Positions 1 to 10,062 of a stretch of 38,985 bases of DNA are shown here, in pieces. The stretch is from Amphimedon queenslandica (Eukaryota > Porifera > Demospongiae > Haplosclerida > Niphatidae). The stretch covers positions 274,650 through 313,634 of the forward strand of contig NW_003546260.1 in the NCBI RefSeq assembly GCF_000090795.2. Direction: 5' to 3'. A program made the position numbers and the translations under genes. The notes beneath the pieces are model-generated. The model ran no database searches. It saw only the letters and a program-made list of their open reading frames with translations, and was not told the origin of the DNA. The stretch's first letter is position 1; each line of letters opens with the position of its first letter.

Positions 1-257
1 ATCTTGGCATAAACGAATATACTTCTTCATCATTGTTACCACCACCTGCCGCCATCTTATTAGATCAATAATTGATGGGCGTGACTGTCTTGCCTTAGAT
101 CTTAGGTTCGTTTTATCTCCGTAAAGTAATGGAGATCAGAATAAATTAATTTTGAAACGTTTGGCTTGCCATACCCCAGTACTTTCTGGGTGTAATGTAG
201 TGAAGAGTAACAAAGAATAGCGAAGTAAAAAAGTACCTACGAAATTTTATGTGCTAC

Positions 258-870
258 TCAGCTTTTTGATTGCACCATACTGTAGCTTTTTCTTATAGAT
301 AGCAAGCATCTAAAATCTTTTAGACGATGACTAAAGGCACCTTTCTCTGCCACAGACTCAAACACTGTGTTGAAAGTCATCCTGCATGAGTCCTTTATCG
401 TCCTGAAACTTGGCCTGTAGTGTAACACATTATCAAATTCAGTCTTGTCTGCTTTGTTAATTTTTAAATTTAGCAATTGTAATGTATTACCATTAGCAAT
501 TGAATTAGAATCAATGATAACTATTGTTAAATGGCACTTCAAGCAACATATTAACGGGGATATTAGGAGCATCATTCAACCATGCAATTCCATGAATATG
601 AGGACTCCCTCGGTACTGATACTCAATCCTAAACCAATAATCTTTTGCTTTAAACACCTTTTAGATTATTTCTATGAAAGTGGATATCCTGTGATAAAAA
701 TGCCAACCTACAAGACAAGGATTGCCAATTAAAGCTTTTGATTTTCGTGTTGTCGATAAAGGATCAATATTGAAAATATGTGCCAATTGGGGCCATTGGC
801 AGTCTGCAGCACTGTAAAAATATGGCCAGTAAACCCCTTTTTTGTACCTCTTAGACAAGATCCAAAATGA
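258..870 (-). pseudogene. Decayed Helitron Rep (Helitron-like N domain) fragment, copy 1
   Basis: Read on the minus strand, this stretch encodes a recognisable piece of the Helitron replication initiator. From high to low coordinates I see a YFYSAADCQWPQL-like segment (about 790-850), NPCLVGWHFYHR (about 690-725), then WFRIEYQYRGSPHIHG and IAWLNDAPN (about 565-640). HIH is the HUH metal-binding motif of rolling-circle nucleases, and the phrase around it is typical of Helitron Rep proteins. Stops and frame changes (near 660 and 540) break the reading frame, and no helicase part is visible before the window begins. The open stretch 258-575 in another frame may be downstream sequence of the same element but I cannot recognise it. 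Autonomous Helitrons encode Rep plus a Pif1-like helicase; this copy is dead. Confidence 0.65.
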
Positions 871-1707
871 AGAACACTTTTAGAAAATTCAACGCTAGCT
901 AAGCTTTTGTAATTCTTGAACTTTTAAGTGGCTGTCATGTATATTGTTTTACATAAAATCTTTGTGTGCAAAGTCTCATTTCAGTATTCAAAGCAAAATA
1001 TCTATTAAAAATTAATAATAATGACGATAAGTTCTACCTAAAACATGGATGTTTCGAAAATCTTTGGTCTTCATATAAATATTTGAAATACATGTATAGT
1101 AACCAATATTTACATTTCGTAATTTCAGTGCTATGAAATCAGCATCTGAAATTGGAAATAGATTTGGAAATGCACAACTGATGTTATTATTAACAGCTTC
1201 CTTATTTTAAATTCCATTGGTTAATGAAGGAATATAGTGTACTTTTATTTTCGTCAACAAATGAACAATATTGGAGAATTCTACTCAAGGGGTGCCTGCT
1301 GCTAGCTATTGAGGGAAATGGGTGTCATAGTTCTGCCATCCTAAAGCTGTAGGATAAAGAAAGGATCCACGTGAGTGGAGCATCAATAAAATTTCCTCAT
1401 TTTAGAAGAGACTGGCATCAGTTGTGACAAACTCACAATCAATGATAAATTATTAACTAGCATCTCCTTTATTGTCTCTGCTTAAATCTGCTTGACGACT
1501 TTTGCTACAATAGGGGTTTGTGAGGTGGCCAGAGGGACCAGCGACACCTTGGCAGAAGGAGAAGGCATAACATGCAGCAGCGATCCCTAAGGGTTGTTGA
1601 GGGAGCTATGCCCTACTGTAAAGAAGGGCAGGGTGTGTGCCACTGAAGTGCCAGCAAGGAAGGGTCAGCCAGGCAGAACTTATGTAGCGTAAAGTTATGA
1701 TGAAATA

Positions 1708-1782
1708 TAAATATGATAACACAACAATTGATTAACATAATAATGAAATGATAAATATGATAACACAACGATTGATTAACAT
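1708..1782. repeat. Two-copy tandem repeat, period 44 bp
   Basis: A 31-bp sequence at 1708-1738 is repeated at 1752-1782 with one change (A to G in the middle). The copies contain the string gataacacaac. Both lie in non-coding AT-rich DNA. Confidence 0.7.
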
Positions 1783-1937
1783 GTATGAATGGTTAATATA
1801 AGTAGATAAATATTGTCATTAATGTTTCAGTAATACACGGCTTATATGCATTGCCTATGACCCCTACTGTGCCTGCATCTAACCCTTGTTACTTTTGAAT
1901 TGACGCGTAAAGACACTCAGCATTTTTGGTAAAGTTT

Positions 1938-1970
1938 TTGATACACTTCTAGAGGTTACAAGTGTATCAA
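1938..1970. repeat. Perfect 11-bp inverted repeat
   Basis: ttgatacactt at 1938-1948 is followed after 11 bases by its exact reverse complement at 1960-1970. It could be a hairpin or the end of a decayed transposon; no gene model accounts for it. Confidence 0.6.
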
Positions 1971-2014
1971 ATGGGGAAGATGTTTTATTGAGGCTCCTAT
2001 AATGAAATTTGAGG

Positions 2015-2764
2015 TCAATTGTCAAAACATTTTAGAAACATTAGTACTTTCCTCGTGCAGTAATGAAATCCCGCCCCAAAGAAGACCCCTAAGAGTTTCA
2101 ACATAGCTAACATGTTGATTGCCATGACCTCTTCATTACTAATTCCTTCTGTGCAAATTGATAAGGATCCAGCACCTTTTTGTAGAGCCTTCATTATGTT
2201 GTCAATTATTTGTGACCTTTTTACTGCTTCTGGCCAAGCTCTCTGGCATCTTATAGGCACTCAATAATTCCAACCCTGCATCAGTAGTTGTAGTAAACGG
2301 CCACGATCAGTGTCTCCTTTATGGTCTTTTTTGTTAAATGACAACATAATCCTTCTCTCTTCCAAAGCAAGTTTTTTGTGATTAGTATAGCTATCTCCTA
2401 AATTATCCTTGCCTCCTTCATATCCTTGACTCCTTCACAGATGCAGCATCTCTCATCATGCCAATCACATTGTTAGGATGTATGCTATAGTTGATTGATA
2501 AAATATCGATGATTTCTTAGTTAATTTTTCATTGCATGGGGATAACATATTCATATGTTGCCCAGGGATGGAGGCATTTCTAACCAGCCAACACCATGCA
2601 TGTGTATGTGGACTACCTTTATGCTGGTATTCAAATCTTAACCAATAAATAGTCTTTGGCTTTTGAAATACTCTTATAAAAAACTTTCATAAATTTTAGT
2701 ACATGATTGCATGTAAAAACCAATTAGCAAGACACGGATTAGTCCTTATAATGTTCGTTCAACC
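2015..2764 (-). pseudogene. Decayed Helitron Rep fragment, copy 2
   Basis: On the minus strand, 2560-2764 reads LRFEYQHKGSPHTH followed by MHGVGWLEMP-like residues, the same HUH region as copy 1, preceded by NPCLANWF. Frame changes near 2670 and around the HUH motif break it. The 2622-2764 part is about 90% identical to copy 3 (4763-4903). Further along the same strand, a 2015-2260 open stretch contains KALQKGAGSLSI-like residues. These could be a more C-terminal part of the same Rep, but that assignment is weak. The sequence similarity to copy 3 stops abruptly at 2764, which marks a break point or element edge. Confidence 0.6.
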
Positions 2765-3363
2765 ATGTTATTAAATATTTGTTTTGCTTACTTTCCACTT
2801 TCAATTTTATGTTGCATCTCTGTTGTCGGGACTAAATTAGAAGCTTCCATCATAGTATATCACATGGCTTCTTTTGTTGTTATGGTAGAAATGCTAACAA
2901 ATACATATGGTACAGCCAGCTTCACAGCATATGTATTCATGATAGAATCTGGAACAAAGAACTTATGTGCATTATTCACCGGCCAGGAATCTTTAAGCTT
3001 TACATCGAATTTTAGTTCACTTTTTTTTCTTCAAGTCCATCATTATATATGAATGCTGACAAGGTGGCATTTCTTGCATCTATCATATCATAAAAGTGGT
3101 AAACATATGTCCCAGGTTTGAGTCTTTTCTATTTACCACTAGCATTACGATCGCTTGCAATAGTACATGGCGTAAGTACACTAGGCAAAACACTTGATGA
3201 GATCTCATTTCTGACATTTGTGTCAATAAGAGAAATTTCCAGTATTGCTGGATACAATAAATCCACAAGAAAAAAGGACCTAGTAAAATTTAAGTAAAAT
3301 ACAAATAGAGCACTAATTTCCAGACAGCAAAAGAACATGATTCCAAGTCCTAATCTTTGCATC
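2765..3363. other. Gene-free stretch
   Basis: Short open frames occur on both strands but none shows a domain, a splice pattern or codon use that convinces me. Probably decayed repeat DNA. Confidence 0.4.
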
Positions 3364-3421
3364 CCAGACCATTCCCCAGCCTACAGTCATTGGGGTGGAC
3401 GTAGGCTGGGGAATGGTCTGG
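3364..3421. repeat. Perfect 21-bp inverted repeat, 16-bp loop
   Basis: 3364-3384 (core ccattccccagcctac) and 3401-3421 are exact reverse complements, separated by 16 bases. A perfect stem in otherwise decayed DNA points to a recent foldback element or a conserved terminal hairpin. A related string, gtaggctgg, recurs at 3580-3588 at the start of the next element. Confidence 0.85.
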
Positions 3422-3537
3422 CTAGTGAGACTAATAAGTACCTGGCCTAACTTCTTGAGCTAGATCTTCCATCATCAGGTGAAGCAGATTGTTTACTGAC
3501 TTTACTCTTTGCTAGTAATCACGTGCACGCATGCAGT

Positions 3538-4262
3538 CATAGATATTAGAGTAAATGAAAGGGATTGGAAACGGGGGGCGTAGGCTGGTTGATGTTGCTA
3601 TTGGTTACCAGCCCAATACCAGGTTGATTTCCCATCTCCTCCATTAGTGAGGCTGTACTGCAAGGACTTCAAAGGATATTTATGGAGATCCAAGGGGACG
3701 CTTACTTATGATATACCTACCATACCATATAGAAAGTGTTGGACTACCTGCAGCAAGGTTTTTACTTATGCAACGCTATTTTGCAACGAGTTATAAGTAC
3801 AACAAAATTTTTTCACTTTTTGCCCTTTTTCTGTTGTAACAAACTCATGCTTCATGGATTCTAACTCTAACTAGTATCATTCCATATGCAAATGAAAGCT
3901 CTTTCATATGATTATAAAGATCTTGTATCTTACTCTAGCTTGTTTTCAAAAAAGGAATTATAGTGACAAAAAATACATTTTATGGTTTTAAAAGTGCCAT
4001 AACATGAACATAGTAAAATTATTTATACAAAAGAAAACAGAATTATAAAGAGGAAACATTAAGCTTCTTGATGCATTAATTTCACTTGCATAGGAACACT
4101 TATTCGCGAGATATTGCTCCTAAAAGAAAGGAAATCAAGGGTAAATTGTGACAAAAAATTTCAACAAGCCTCTGTCAGCCTAGCAGCAATACAAATGAAT
4201 GGAGGTTAGGCTACACCCATGCTTCTGTTTCCAATCCCTTTCATTTACTCTATTATCTATGT
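3538..4262. mobile_element. Probable non-autonomous DNA transposon with about 35-bp TIRs
   Basis: The left end reads atagatattagagtaaatg then aaagggattggaaac (about 3540-3575). The reverse complement of the right end (about 4225-4262) is the same with one or two changes. A further shared gcatgc outside both ends suggests the TIRs extend outwards with an indel. The interior (about 650 bp) has no coding frame I recognise. No clean target-site duplication could be read, so the superfamily is open. Confidence 0.55.
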
Positions 4263-4727
4263 TGCATCTGAGCATGCGCAGCCACACCCCTTATGATAAC
4301 GCGGCGCCCATAATAATTAAAAACATGGCTCCCATTGAAGAGCACATGCTTGTGTAGGCAGTGATAGAGAGTGCAGTTTTTCCCCTTTGGTAAACTTTTC
4401 AGAAGTTGTGGACTTGCGCATGGCCAGTTGGAGTAGAATGGTATAAAAATTAGCCCTGTAGCATTCACCAAACACCATGATACCCTCCATTAACTGGATT
4501 GACAGAAGATGATGAAGACGAAAAAAGTGGAATGAACAAAACGGGAAATTTGCCGAGTTTTCACTTTCCTCTTAGACAAGGTTTAGAGCCACGCTAGTGG
4601 TACCATTGGAGTCCTCTGGTCAAGATAAGGTCCTCTAAGAAGTCTGGTAAGCATAGAGCTGGTTTTCCCGGTAAAGCAAGGCTGCAAAAAAGTTGTGGCA
4701 GCCATTTATTTTGGGAGTGAATTCTAC

Positions 4728-4751
4728 TTAGTAACGCAGTAGCGTTACTAA
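4728..4751. repeat. 24-bp palindrome (10-bp stem, 4-base loop)
   Basis: ttagtaacgc, then agta, then gcgttactaa. It sits right beside the truncated end of Helitron Rep copy 3 (4763). A terminal hairpin of a Helitron is possible, but the CTRR end that should follow is not present on either strand. Confidence 0.6.
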
Positions 4752-4762
4752 TAAGTGAACTA

Positions 4763-4903
4763 TCTTTATGCTGGTATTCAAATCTTAACCAATAGTCTTT
4801 GACTTTTGAAATACCCTTATAAAAAACTTCCTGAATTTTAAGACATGATTGCATCTAAAAAATCAATTGTTAAGACACGGAGTAGTCCTTATAATGTTCA
4901 TTC
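4763..4903 (-). pseudogene. Decayed Helitron Rep fragment, copy 3
   Basis: Read on the minus strand it encodes KIQEVFYKGISKVKDYW then LRFEYQHKDSS. This aligns with the segment just before the HUH motif in copies 1 and 2, but here the sequence stops before the two histidines. It is about 90% identical in DNA to 2622-2764. Both ends are abrupt: 4763 abuts a palindrome region and 4903 the unrelated sequence downstream. Inactive remnant. Confidence 0.6.
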
Positions 4904-5139
4904 AACCTGGAATTGGTGGTAGGATCACATATTGTCAGCTGTAACTTGCTTAACTTTACTGTGGAACAGCATCAACAATTTCACCTCTTTTTTCATACTC
5001 TTTTCTGCAACATCAATGGAAACATTTGTGCTGGAATTAGTGGTAGGATAATAAAATGAAATGAAAGTTCACATAATCATGTTTACTTTACAATGGATAG
5101 TAGTAATAGACTAGGGGTCCTTATAGCACCTCAAAGTGA

Positions 5140-5229
5140 TGGGAGATCAACAGTCTGACTCAGGCGCCTTATAGGCAGAGCTTTTGGACAAGCAGAAGCA
5201 ACGTGATCCGGACTGGAAAAAGGGCTCCA
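5140..5229 (-). pseudogene. Continuation of interrupted zinc-knuckle ORF (left of Merlin)
   Basis: In minus-strand frame this reads SPFSSPDHVASACPKALPIR, which continues the zinc-binding segment ending ICSTFS on the other side of the Merlin element. This supports the view that the transposon landed in a coding stretch of an older element. Confidence 0.5.
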
Positions 5230-5340
5230 TTGCAGTTTAGGTCCTACCAAATTAATTAATTAATTACATCAATTAATTGAGTGACGTCACTTCCGCAATA
5301 ATAATTTTTAATTTAATAATAACAAATAATTAATAAAATA

Positions 5341-5507
5341 ATTATATTAATTTTTTTAGTTAGGGATTTGGGTTTAGTTTTTTTTAGTTTAGTTTTAGTT
5401 TAGGTATTAGGGTTTAGGGTTTTGGGTTTAGTTTTTTTTAGTTCAGGGTTTTGGGTTTAGTTTTTTTTAGTTTAGGGTTTTGGGTTTTGGGTTTAGTTTT
5501 TTTAAAT
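5341..5507. repeat. TTTAGGG-like degenerate minisatellite, 29-bp unit
   Basis: The region consists of gggttttgggtttag and ttttttttagtt blocks. Two 29-bp units are nearly identical, flanked by shorter partial units. It resembles plant-type telomere repeats in composition but is not a clean heptamer array, and it lies inside the Merlin element. Confidence 0.8.
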
Positions 5508-5513
5508 TAAAGT

Positions 5514-6396
5514 TTATAGTGGATATTGTTCTTTAATAGCATCTATTATAGACTCAAAATGGTCTGTATCATTGAATTTCCTTCTCCAAAGGAACTCTTG
5601 TAAATAAGTCGAAAAAAGCTCACTAGAAGTGTTCATTACTCCTGTGCTTCGCATCATCCTTTTAACTTGAGACCATGTGCTCTCTATGGATTGTGTATGA
5701 GCACCATTAATAGGATTTATAAAGTTCAGAGAATAGTTGACAGTTAAGTGAATCATTCCACTTGAAGCTAGAGAGGAATACGCTCTCCATTTGTCACTTA
5801 TAATGGTGGTACTAGGTCTGACATGTTTAAAAATTATTGGTAGCAATGTTGCTGCTGAGCGATCAGGAACTTCAACCATAAAACATTCTCCTGTACCTTG
5901 TTCTATCCCACCAAAAACCCAATGACCTTCCACATATCTTCCTCTATTATATTTTCTTCTTCCAATTTTCGATTCGTCAATCTCTACAATCGCTTCCAGG
6001 GCTACCAATGGTTGTTGGGTGGTCAATGAAATATTGTGCACATACATCTCTTAGAAAGTTGAACCAATCAACGATAGTATGCTCATAGTGGCCTGTTTCA
6101 TGCATAGTGACATGAATTGTTGCTTTCCTGGACCACCAATATATTATGTCCACAATTTCGTTAAGCTTCAAGTGAATTCCGGAGAAGAATGATTCATTTT
6201 GAACAGAAATAACAGCTTGACACCCCTTTTGAGGACTTCTCCAGATTTTTGATTCCTTTTTGGTGACAATTCTACAAGGTGTACTGCATTTCTTGCAGTT
6301 CATGGCATTGGCTAAGAGATTATTATTCATTAGCCATATCATAGCTTTGTCTTCATTATATGTGATAGAAGCATAAAGAGACTTGTAATTCATCAT
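5514..6396 (-). pseudogene. Merlin transposase (ISXO2/IS1016-like DDE), one frameshift
   Basis: The N-terminal part (6396 down to about 6000) carries a zinc-ribbon-like CKKCSTPC pair and a helix-rich domain ending in HPTTIGSPG. The C-terminal part (about 6030 down to 5514, frame shifted by one) holds the catalytic core. The DDE triad is visible: IVEIDES (first Asp), IISDKWRAY (second Asp) and SIESTWSQVKRM (the Glu in the ISXO2-type signature); GHWVFGGIE is also typical. The two frames overlap at about 5977-6047, so a single indel near 6000 would rejoin them. It may be a true mutation or an assembly error. The start is the MMNYKS methionine at 6396, but upstream start codons were not excluded. 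Cut-and-paste transposase acting on the flanking TIRs. Confidence 0.85.
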
Positions 6397-6536
6397 ACTT
6401 TTTAATAATAATAAATTAAAAAATACATAGCAACATTACATTAGCAACAAACAATTAAAAATTATTATTGCGGAAGTGACATCACTCAATTAATTGATGT
6501 CATTAATTAATTAATTTGGTAGGACCTAAACTGCAA

Positions 6537-7020
6537 CGTGCCTGGAAAAAGTGCTGCATATGTGAGAATATTTGCATTTGATGTGCTGGCAATAGCCATT
6601 ATTAAACTTCTTGCATGCCTCTTTGGAGGGGTATGGGTGTACTCTCCCTGACTTTAAGGAGGGAGCAGAGGCCTTCCTATCCCAGGTGGCTGACACACAG
6701 TCCCCAGTTTTATGGTCAGACTGCAAACAGAGAGAACAGCATGAGACATCCTGTGAAGCAACGGGATGGAGAACTGAAATGGAGGGTTATACTTAAGTCC
6801 ATTCTAGGAGAGTGCCTTGTGGCAAGCTGTTGACAAAACTGGGTGTCGTAGTTTTGCCAACCTTAACCCCCCACGTTTCCAGTAGGGCTGCAAAATAATT
6901 TGGCTATAGGTGACAACCTGTTTTGTCAAGAGATGGTCAGCTATGAAGGAAACCAAGCAGAAAATCCACGTGAGAGGATTGTTAATTTTTTCATTTTGGA
7001 TGTGGCTGGCAGCAGTTGGG
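6537..7020 (-). pseudogene. Retroelement gag-like fragment with CCHC and CCCH zinc motifs
   Basis: On the minus strand a frame runs through CSLCLQSDHKTGDC (CX2CX4HX4C zinc knuckle, about 6700-6745) and then CKKFNNGYCQHIKCKYSH followed by IC (CX7CX4CX3H, about 6555-6630). Zinc-finger strings of the FNNG-C-C-H type are common in gag-like proteins of retroelements, including tyrosine-recombinase (DIRS-like) ones; the exact family is not certain. The frame runs straight into the Merlin right TIR. Upstream, 6941-7195 is open (KLYYECSSLKSAIF...) and may be an earlier part of the same protein. A related diverged copy lies near 1285-1440. Confidence 0.5.
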
Positions 7021-7256
7021 AAGAAAAAGAGGATACAGCAGAAACTATGCTAGAGTAATTCAACCTTTCTTTGAAATGAGCTTTAAACTTAAGCAGATTC
7101 ACATCAATAAACAGCAATGCGTCCTTGATAGAACTAGGATACTCTATATTGAAGGCATAATCAATTGCTTGCAACGAAAATATGGCACTTTTCAATGAAG
7201 AACATTCATAATACAGCTTCTGTTCAATCGCAATAAAGAATTGGGGTAGAACTTAC

Positions 7257-8718
7257 TGTCAACATATTTTATAATATATGAGTGATTATTGCTTGTGTCC
7301 ACAGCTTCTTCAGGTGATGTACAATGCTACAAAAATTGATTAATTAAAAGTACAAAATAAATATTTTAGGGTGATGCATCTAAAACAAAATGGAATGTCC
7401 ACAGCATCTGAGGTAATCCTTAATTTTTTTTCTGACTTTGTTAGAAAATAAGCAAGGCACCTGAGAGCAGTCATTTCTGTTCACAGCAGCATTTATCAAT
7501 TAGTATACATGCAATAAAATCTCAAGTACCTGTATTTTTGTCTAAATCACATAAGACGTGTTTCAAACCAACTGTCTCCTTGCAATGTGTTGCTTATTCA
7601 ATTAATCTATGCTGCTATATAGCCCATGCAGTTCCTACTAAATGTTTCTTTTTGACATTGTTTTTCAACAGTCATTTTGAAGTCAAGGACCATCTAAATT
7701 AAGATAATCCTTTTGAAATTATTAAAATTATAACTAACATATGTAGCTTTTCTCAATAGAGGATATTTGTCACAATCTGATACTAAACATGAATTTTGAT
7801 AAATGTAGGGGGCAGGGTATCTGGTGGCCTGTACTAGTATACCTGTACTTTGAAGGTAAGTAAACAGAAATGGAAGCTCACCTCTCATTAGTCCATCAAA
7901 TACAGTTTTGACCTCCCTCCTTACGTTATCCTCAGTCATTTGATCATGCATAAAGACCCATCATTCTAAAGAGACCCAAACTGAACAGATGGTCATGGCT
8001 ACTGTACTGCCATTTGGTATTAAGTGAGAAGTGGTAACCTTTCCTGGTTTTCTCTCTCTGACAACTACTAGGACTGGATAGAGGGGGTGTGGAATCCATT
8101 GACTGCCTTCTGAACTGCGACAAAGCAGTTGTAACTAACTCATCCTCTTCCAAACTATAGTAATGACTTGTGACAATCCACCAAATTTTTTCTGAGTTGA
8201 CTGAAGGCATCTATAAAAATTGTGCAAAAGATAATCAGGCAATAGATAAAGGAAAAACCTTTAAAATCTTGATTTCACGATCACTATTGCATTCAACATG
8301 AGGTGACGTAGTTTGCACTCTGTCATAAACGATAGGTTTACCTATAAACAATAAAGGATTGAACCTCCAAATAAGCAGCTAGTTGCCATAGTTGCTCACA
8401 AACTAGACCAAAGTACGACATGCAGTACAGGGACTATGGTTAAATTTCATGAAAACAAACTTTTCTGAACCTTTCCAATTGTTTCCGAATCTCTAGTATC
8501 CAAAATGGAGGATGATGTCTGATATTCTTGCAGTAATGGAACCATTGGAGCACTATAGAAGATTAAAGAAACCTAAAGATATCATTATGTATTAATTTGC
8601 ACATTCAGCATTACCATAACATGCACTAATGTCATCATTTCATCATTGCAGTGTACACATTGCAATAATTTGTAACTTACTCATAGCTTGATACAGGCTT
8701 GTCAGGAGATCGAGTCAT
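7257..8718 (-). CDS. Unrecognised multi-exon gene, one frame break
   Basis: Five exons follow GT-AG rules with compatible phases: 8718-8681 (ATG, MTRSPDKPVSSY), 8552-8461, 8341-8259, 8210-7739 and 7326-7257. The protein contains NSEKIWWIVTSHYYSLEEDE, KGYHFSLNTKWQYSSHDH, LRKATY and EEAVDTSNNHSYI segments. I do not recognise a family. Within exon 4 the frame ending GLFRMMGLYA-stop is followed, shifted by one, by HDQMTEDNVRREVKTVFDG; an indel of one or two bases near 7945 (tatgcatg) would join them. This is either a real disabling mutation or a sequencing error. The 3' end is not found; 6941-7195 is an open stretch beyond 7257 but its phase does not fit. Spliced phases that fit over four introns argue for a true host gene. 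Confidence 0.5.
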
Positions 8719-9236
8719 TAGCTAGAGGCACATCAGCATTGATGGCATCCTCATCCTAAAAACAATTTAAAAGCAGAGTTGTTTCAGTGACCTCAATCAC
8801 AACCCAGTGCTACACGATGTAGACAATGACTATGAGAACATTGACCCAATGCGCTACTTTGCATGTATATTGGCCATAAGTGAAGAACGGACAATTGTAG
8901 CCAGGTCATAAACATAAGATTAACTATCACTGTAACAAAAGCATTTAGGAGAGGGTAATATTAATGGAAAAAAGGCACAGTTTAAGGCAGAGACAGAAAA
9001 GGTCAGGTTTAACTTTTACATAAAGAATTTATGTACCATGCCACATCACTGTAATAATGATTAGTGCCAACAGCTAACATAATGACTAACAAGCATTAAA
9101 TGAAAATGAAACTAAGTAGAGCTAGGAAAGGTATGTGAAACTCACAACACAAGTCAATCCTGACTTAACTGGCAATTTTGGTGATAGACCCTTGGCCAGC
9201 TCCATTGATTACAGCTAGAATATTTTGCATTGGTAC
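8719..9236. other. Gene-free stretch upstream of the unrecognised gene
   Basis: AT-rich DNA with no exon I can support. A 5' untranslated exon could start after the acceptor-like tttttag near 8757. The Tc1-like insertion begins at 9239. Confidence 0.4.
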
Positions 9237-10062
9237 TACCTTAGGGTGGGTATTAATTGCGACACTTAATTTTAGCCAGTGTACTTATAAATGCTAATTC
9301 AACCAGCCGCTAATAATAATTATTGTACTTGTGTCAACAAGTACACAGGATAGGCAAGATCTGTATCAAGATATAGTCAGTTTCAGTTGAGAAGAAACCA
9401 CCACCACCCCCTTTAACTTTTTTGTTACTTAGGCTAGCTATTTGAAACTTGGTATACTTACATAACAGGTTCTTCTGAAAATCTGTACCAATTTTGGAGT
9501 CTCTAGGTACTCTGGAAGGTTCTAAAAGAGTTTTTCTGGTGCAGATGAAAGAGAGCTGCCATTACGTATTATTTCTAATTGATGACATCACAAAAGCGTC
9601 ATGCATGCATAATATTTGCATGTCATTAACACGTGGTTAAATTAATTTTTCACACCTTTTAATAAAATTTAATTTTTATTTAAAAATGATTAATTTCTCA
9701 ATGAAAAATAGTAAATATAGCAGTGTTCTTGCACCCTAGACAAGGGTAATGGCCAGTACCATCGCGAATAGGTGACACTGCATCACTGGCCCCTTACCCT
9801 ATCACCCTATGAGGCTGCTATGTTGAGAAACGACAGCATTTTCACAAAAAGGCCATGGAAGATTAATCGACAAATAAAGCAGGTATTCACTCACAAGCCC
9901 TCTACTGCATTAAGCACAGAGGGCTGTTTTAGTCCTCTAGCATTAAGCAGTGGACTGTTTCCCCACCTAATTTTAACGGTATTCTTCAAGTGGGTATTAA
10001 CTCACAAGCCCTTTACTGCAATGAAGCAGTGGACTGTTTCCCCATTGTTTAGCCTCTAACTA

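Larger units (their letters stand above)
871..2014. other. Gene-free stretch, decayed repeats
   Basis: No coding exon or RNA gene is recognisable. The part around 1285-1440 resembles 6830-7020 (shared phrases such as gggtgtc-tagtt-tgcca and atccacgtgag), so it is probably another copy of the repeat next to the Merlin insertion. A tandem pair at 1708-1782 and a hairpin at 1938-1970 are listed separately. Confidence 0.5.
5230..6536 (-). mobile_element. Merlin-family DNA transposon with 84-bp TIRs
   Basis: The left TIR (5230-5313, starting ttgcagtttaggtcctacc) and the right TIR (6453-6536) are reverse complements with about two mismatches. The element is 1307 bp and encodes one frameshifted Merlin/IS1016-like transposase on the minus strand. 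It also holds a telomere-like minisatellite between the left TIR and the stop codon. Merlin elements usually make 8-9 bp target duplications; here no flush duplication is seen. Instead an imperfect repeat of about 15 bp (cactttttccag versus ccctttttccag on the minus strand) lies a few bases away from both ends. The nearly identical TIRs suggest a fairly young copy. Confidence 0.88.

Noticed and set aside
2765..3362. Small open frames with hydrophobic residues on both strands
   Set aside because: Short, overlapping on both strands, and without family signals.
4728..4751. Palindrome next to Helitron copy 3 as a Helitron 3' terminal hairpin
   Set aside because: No CTRR end follows on either strand within the expected distance.
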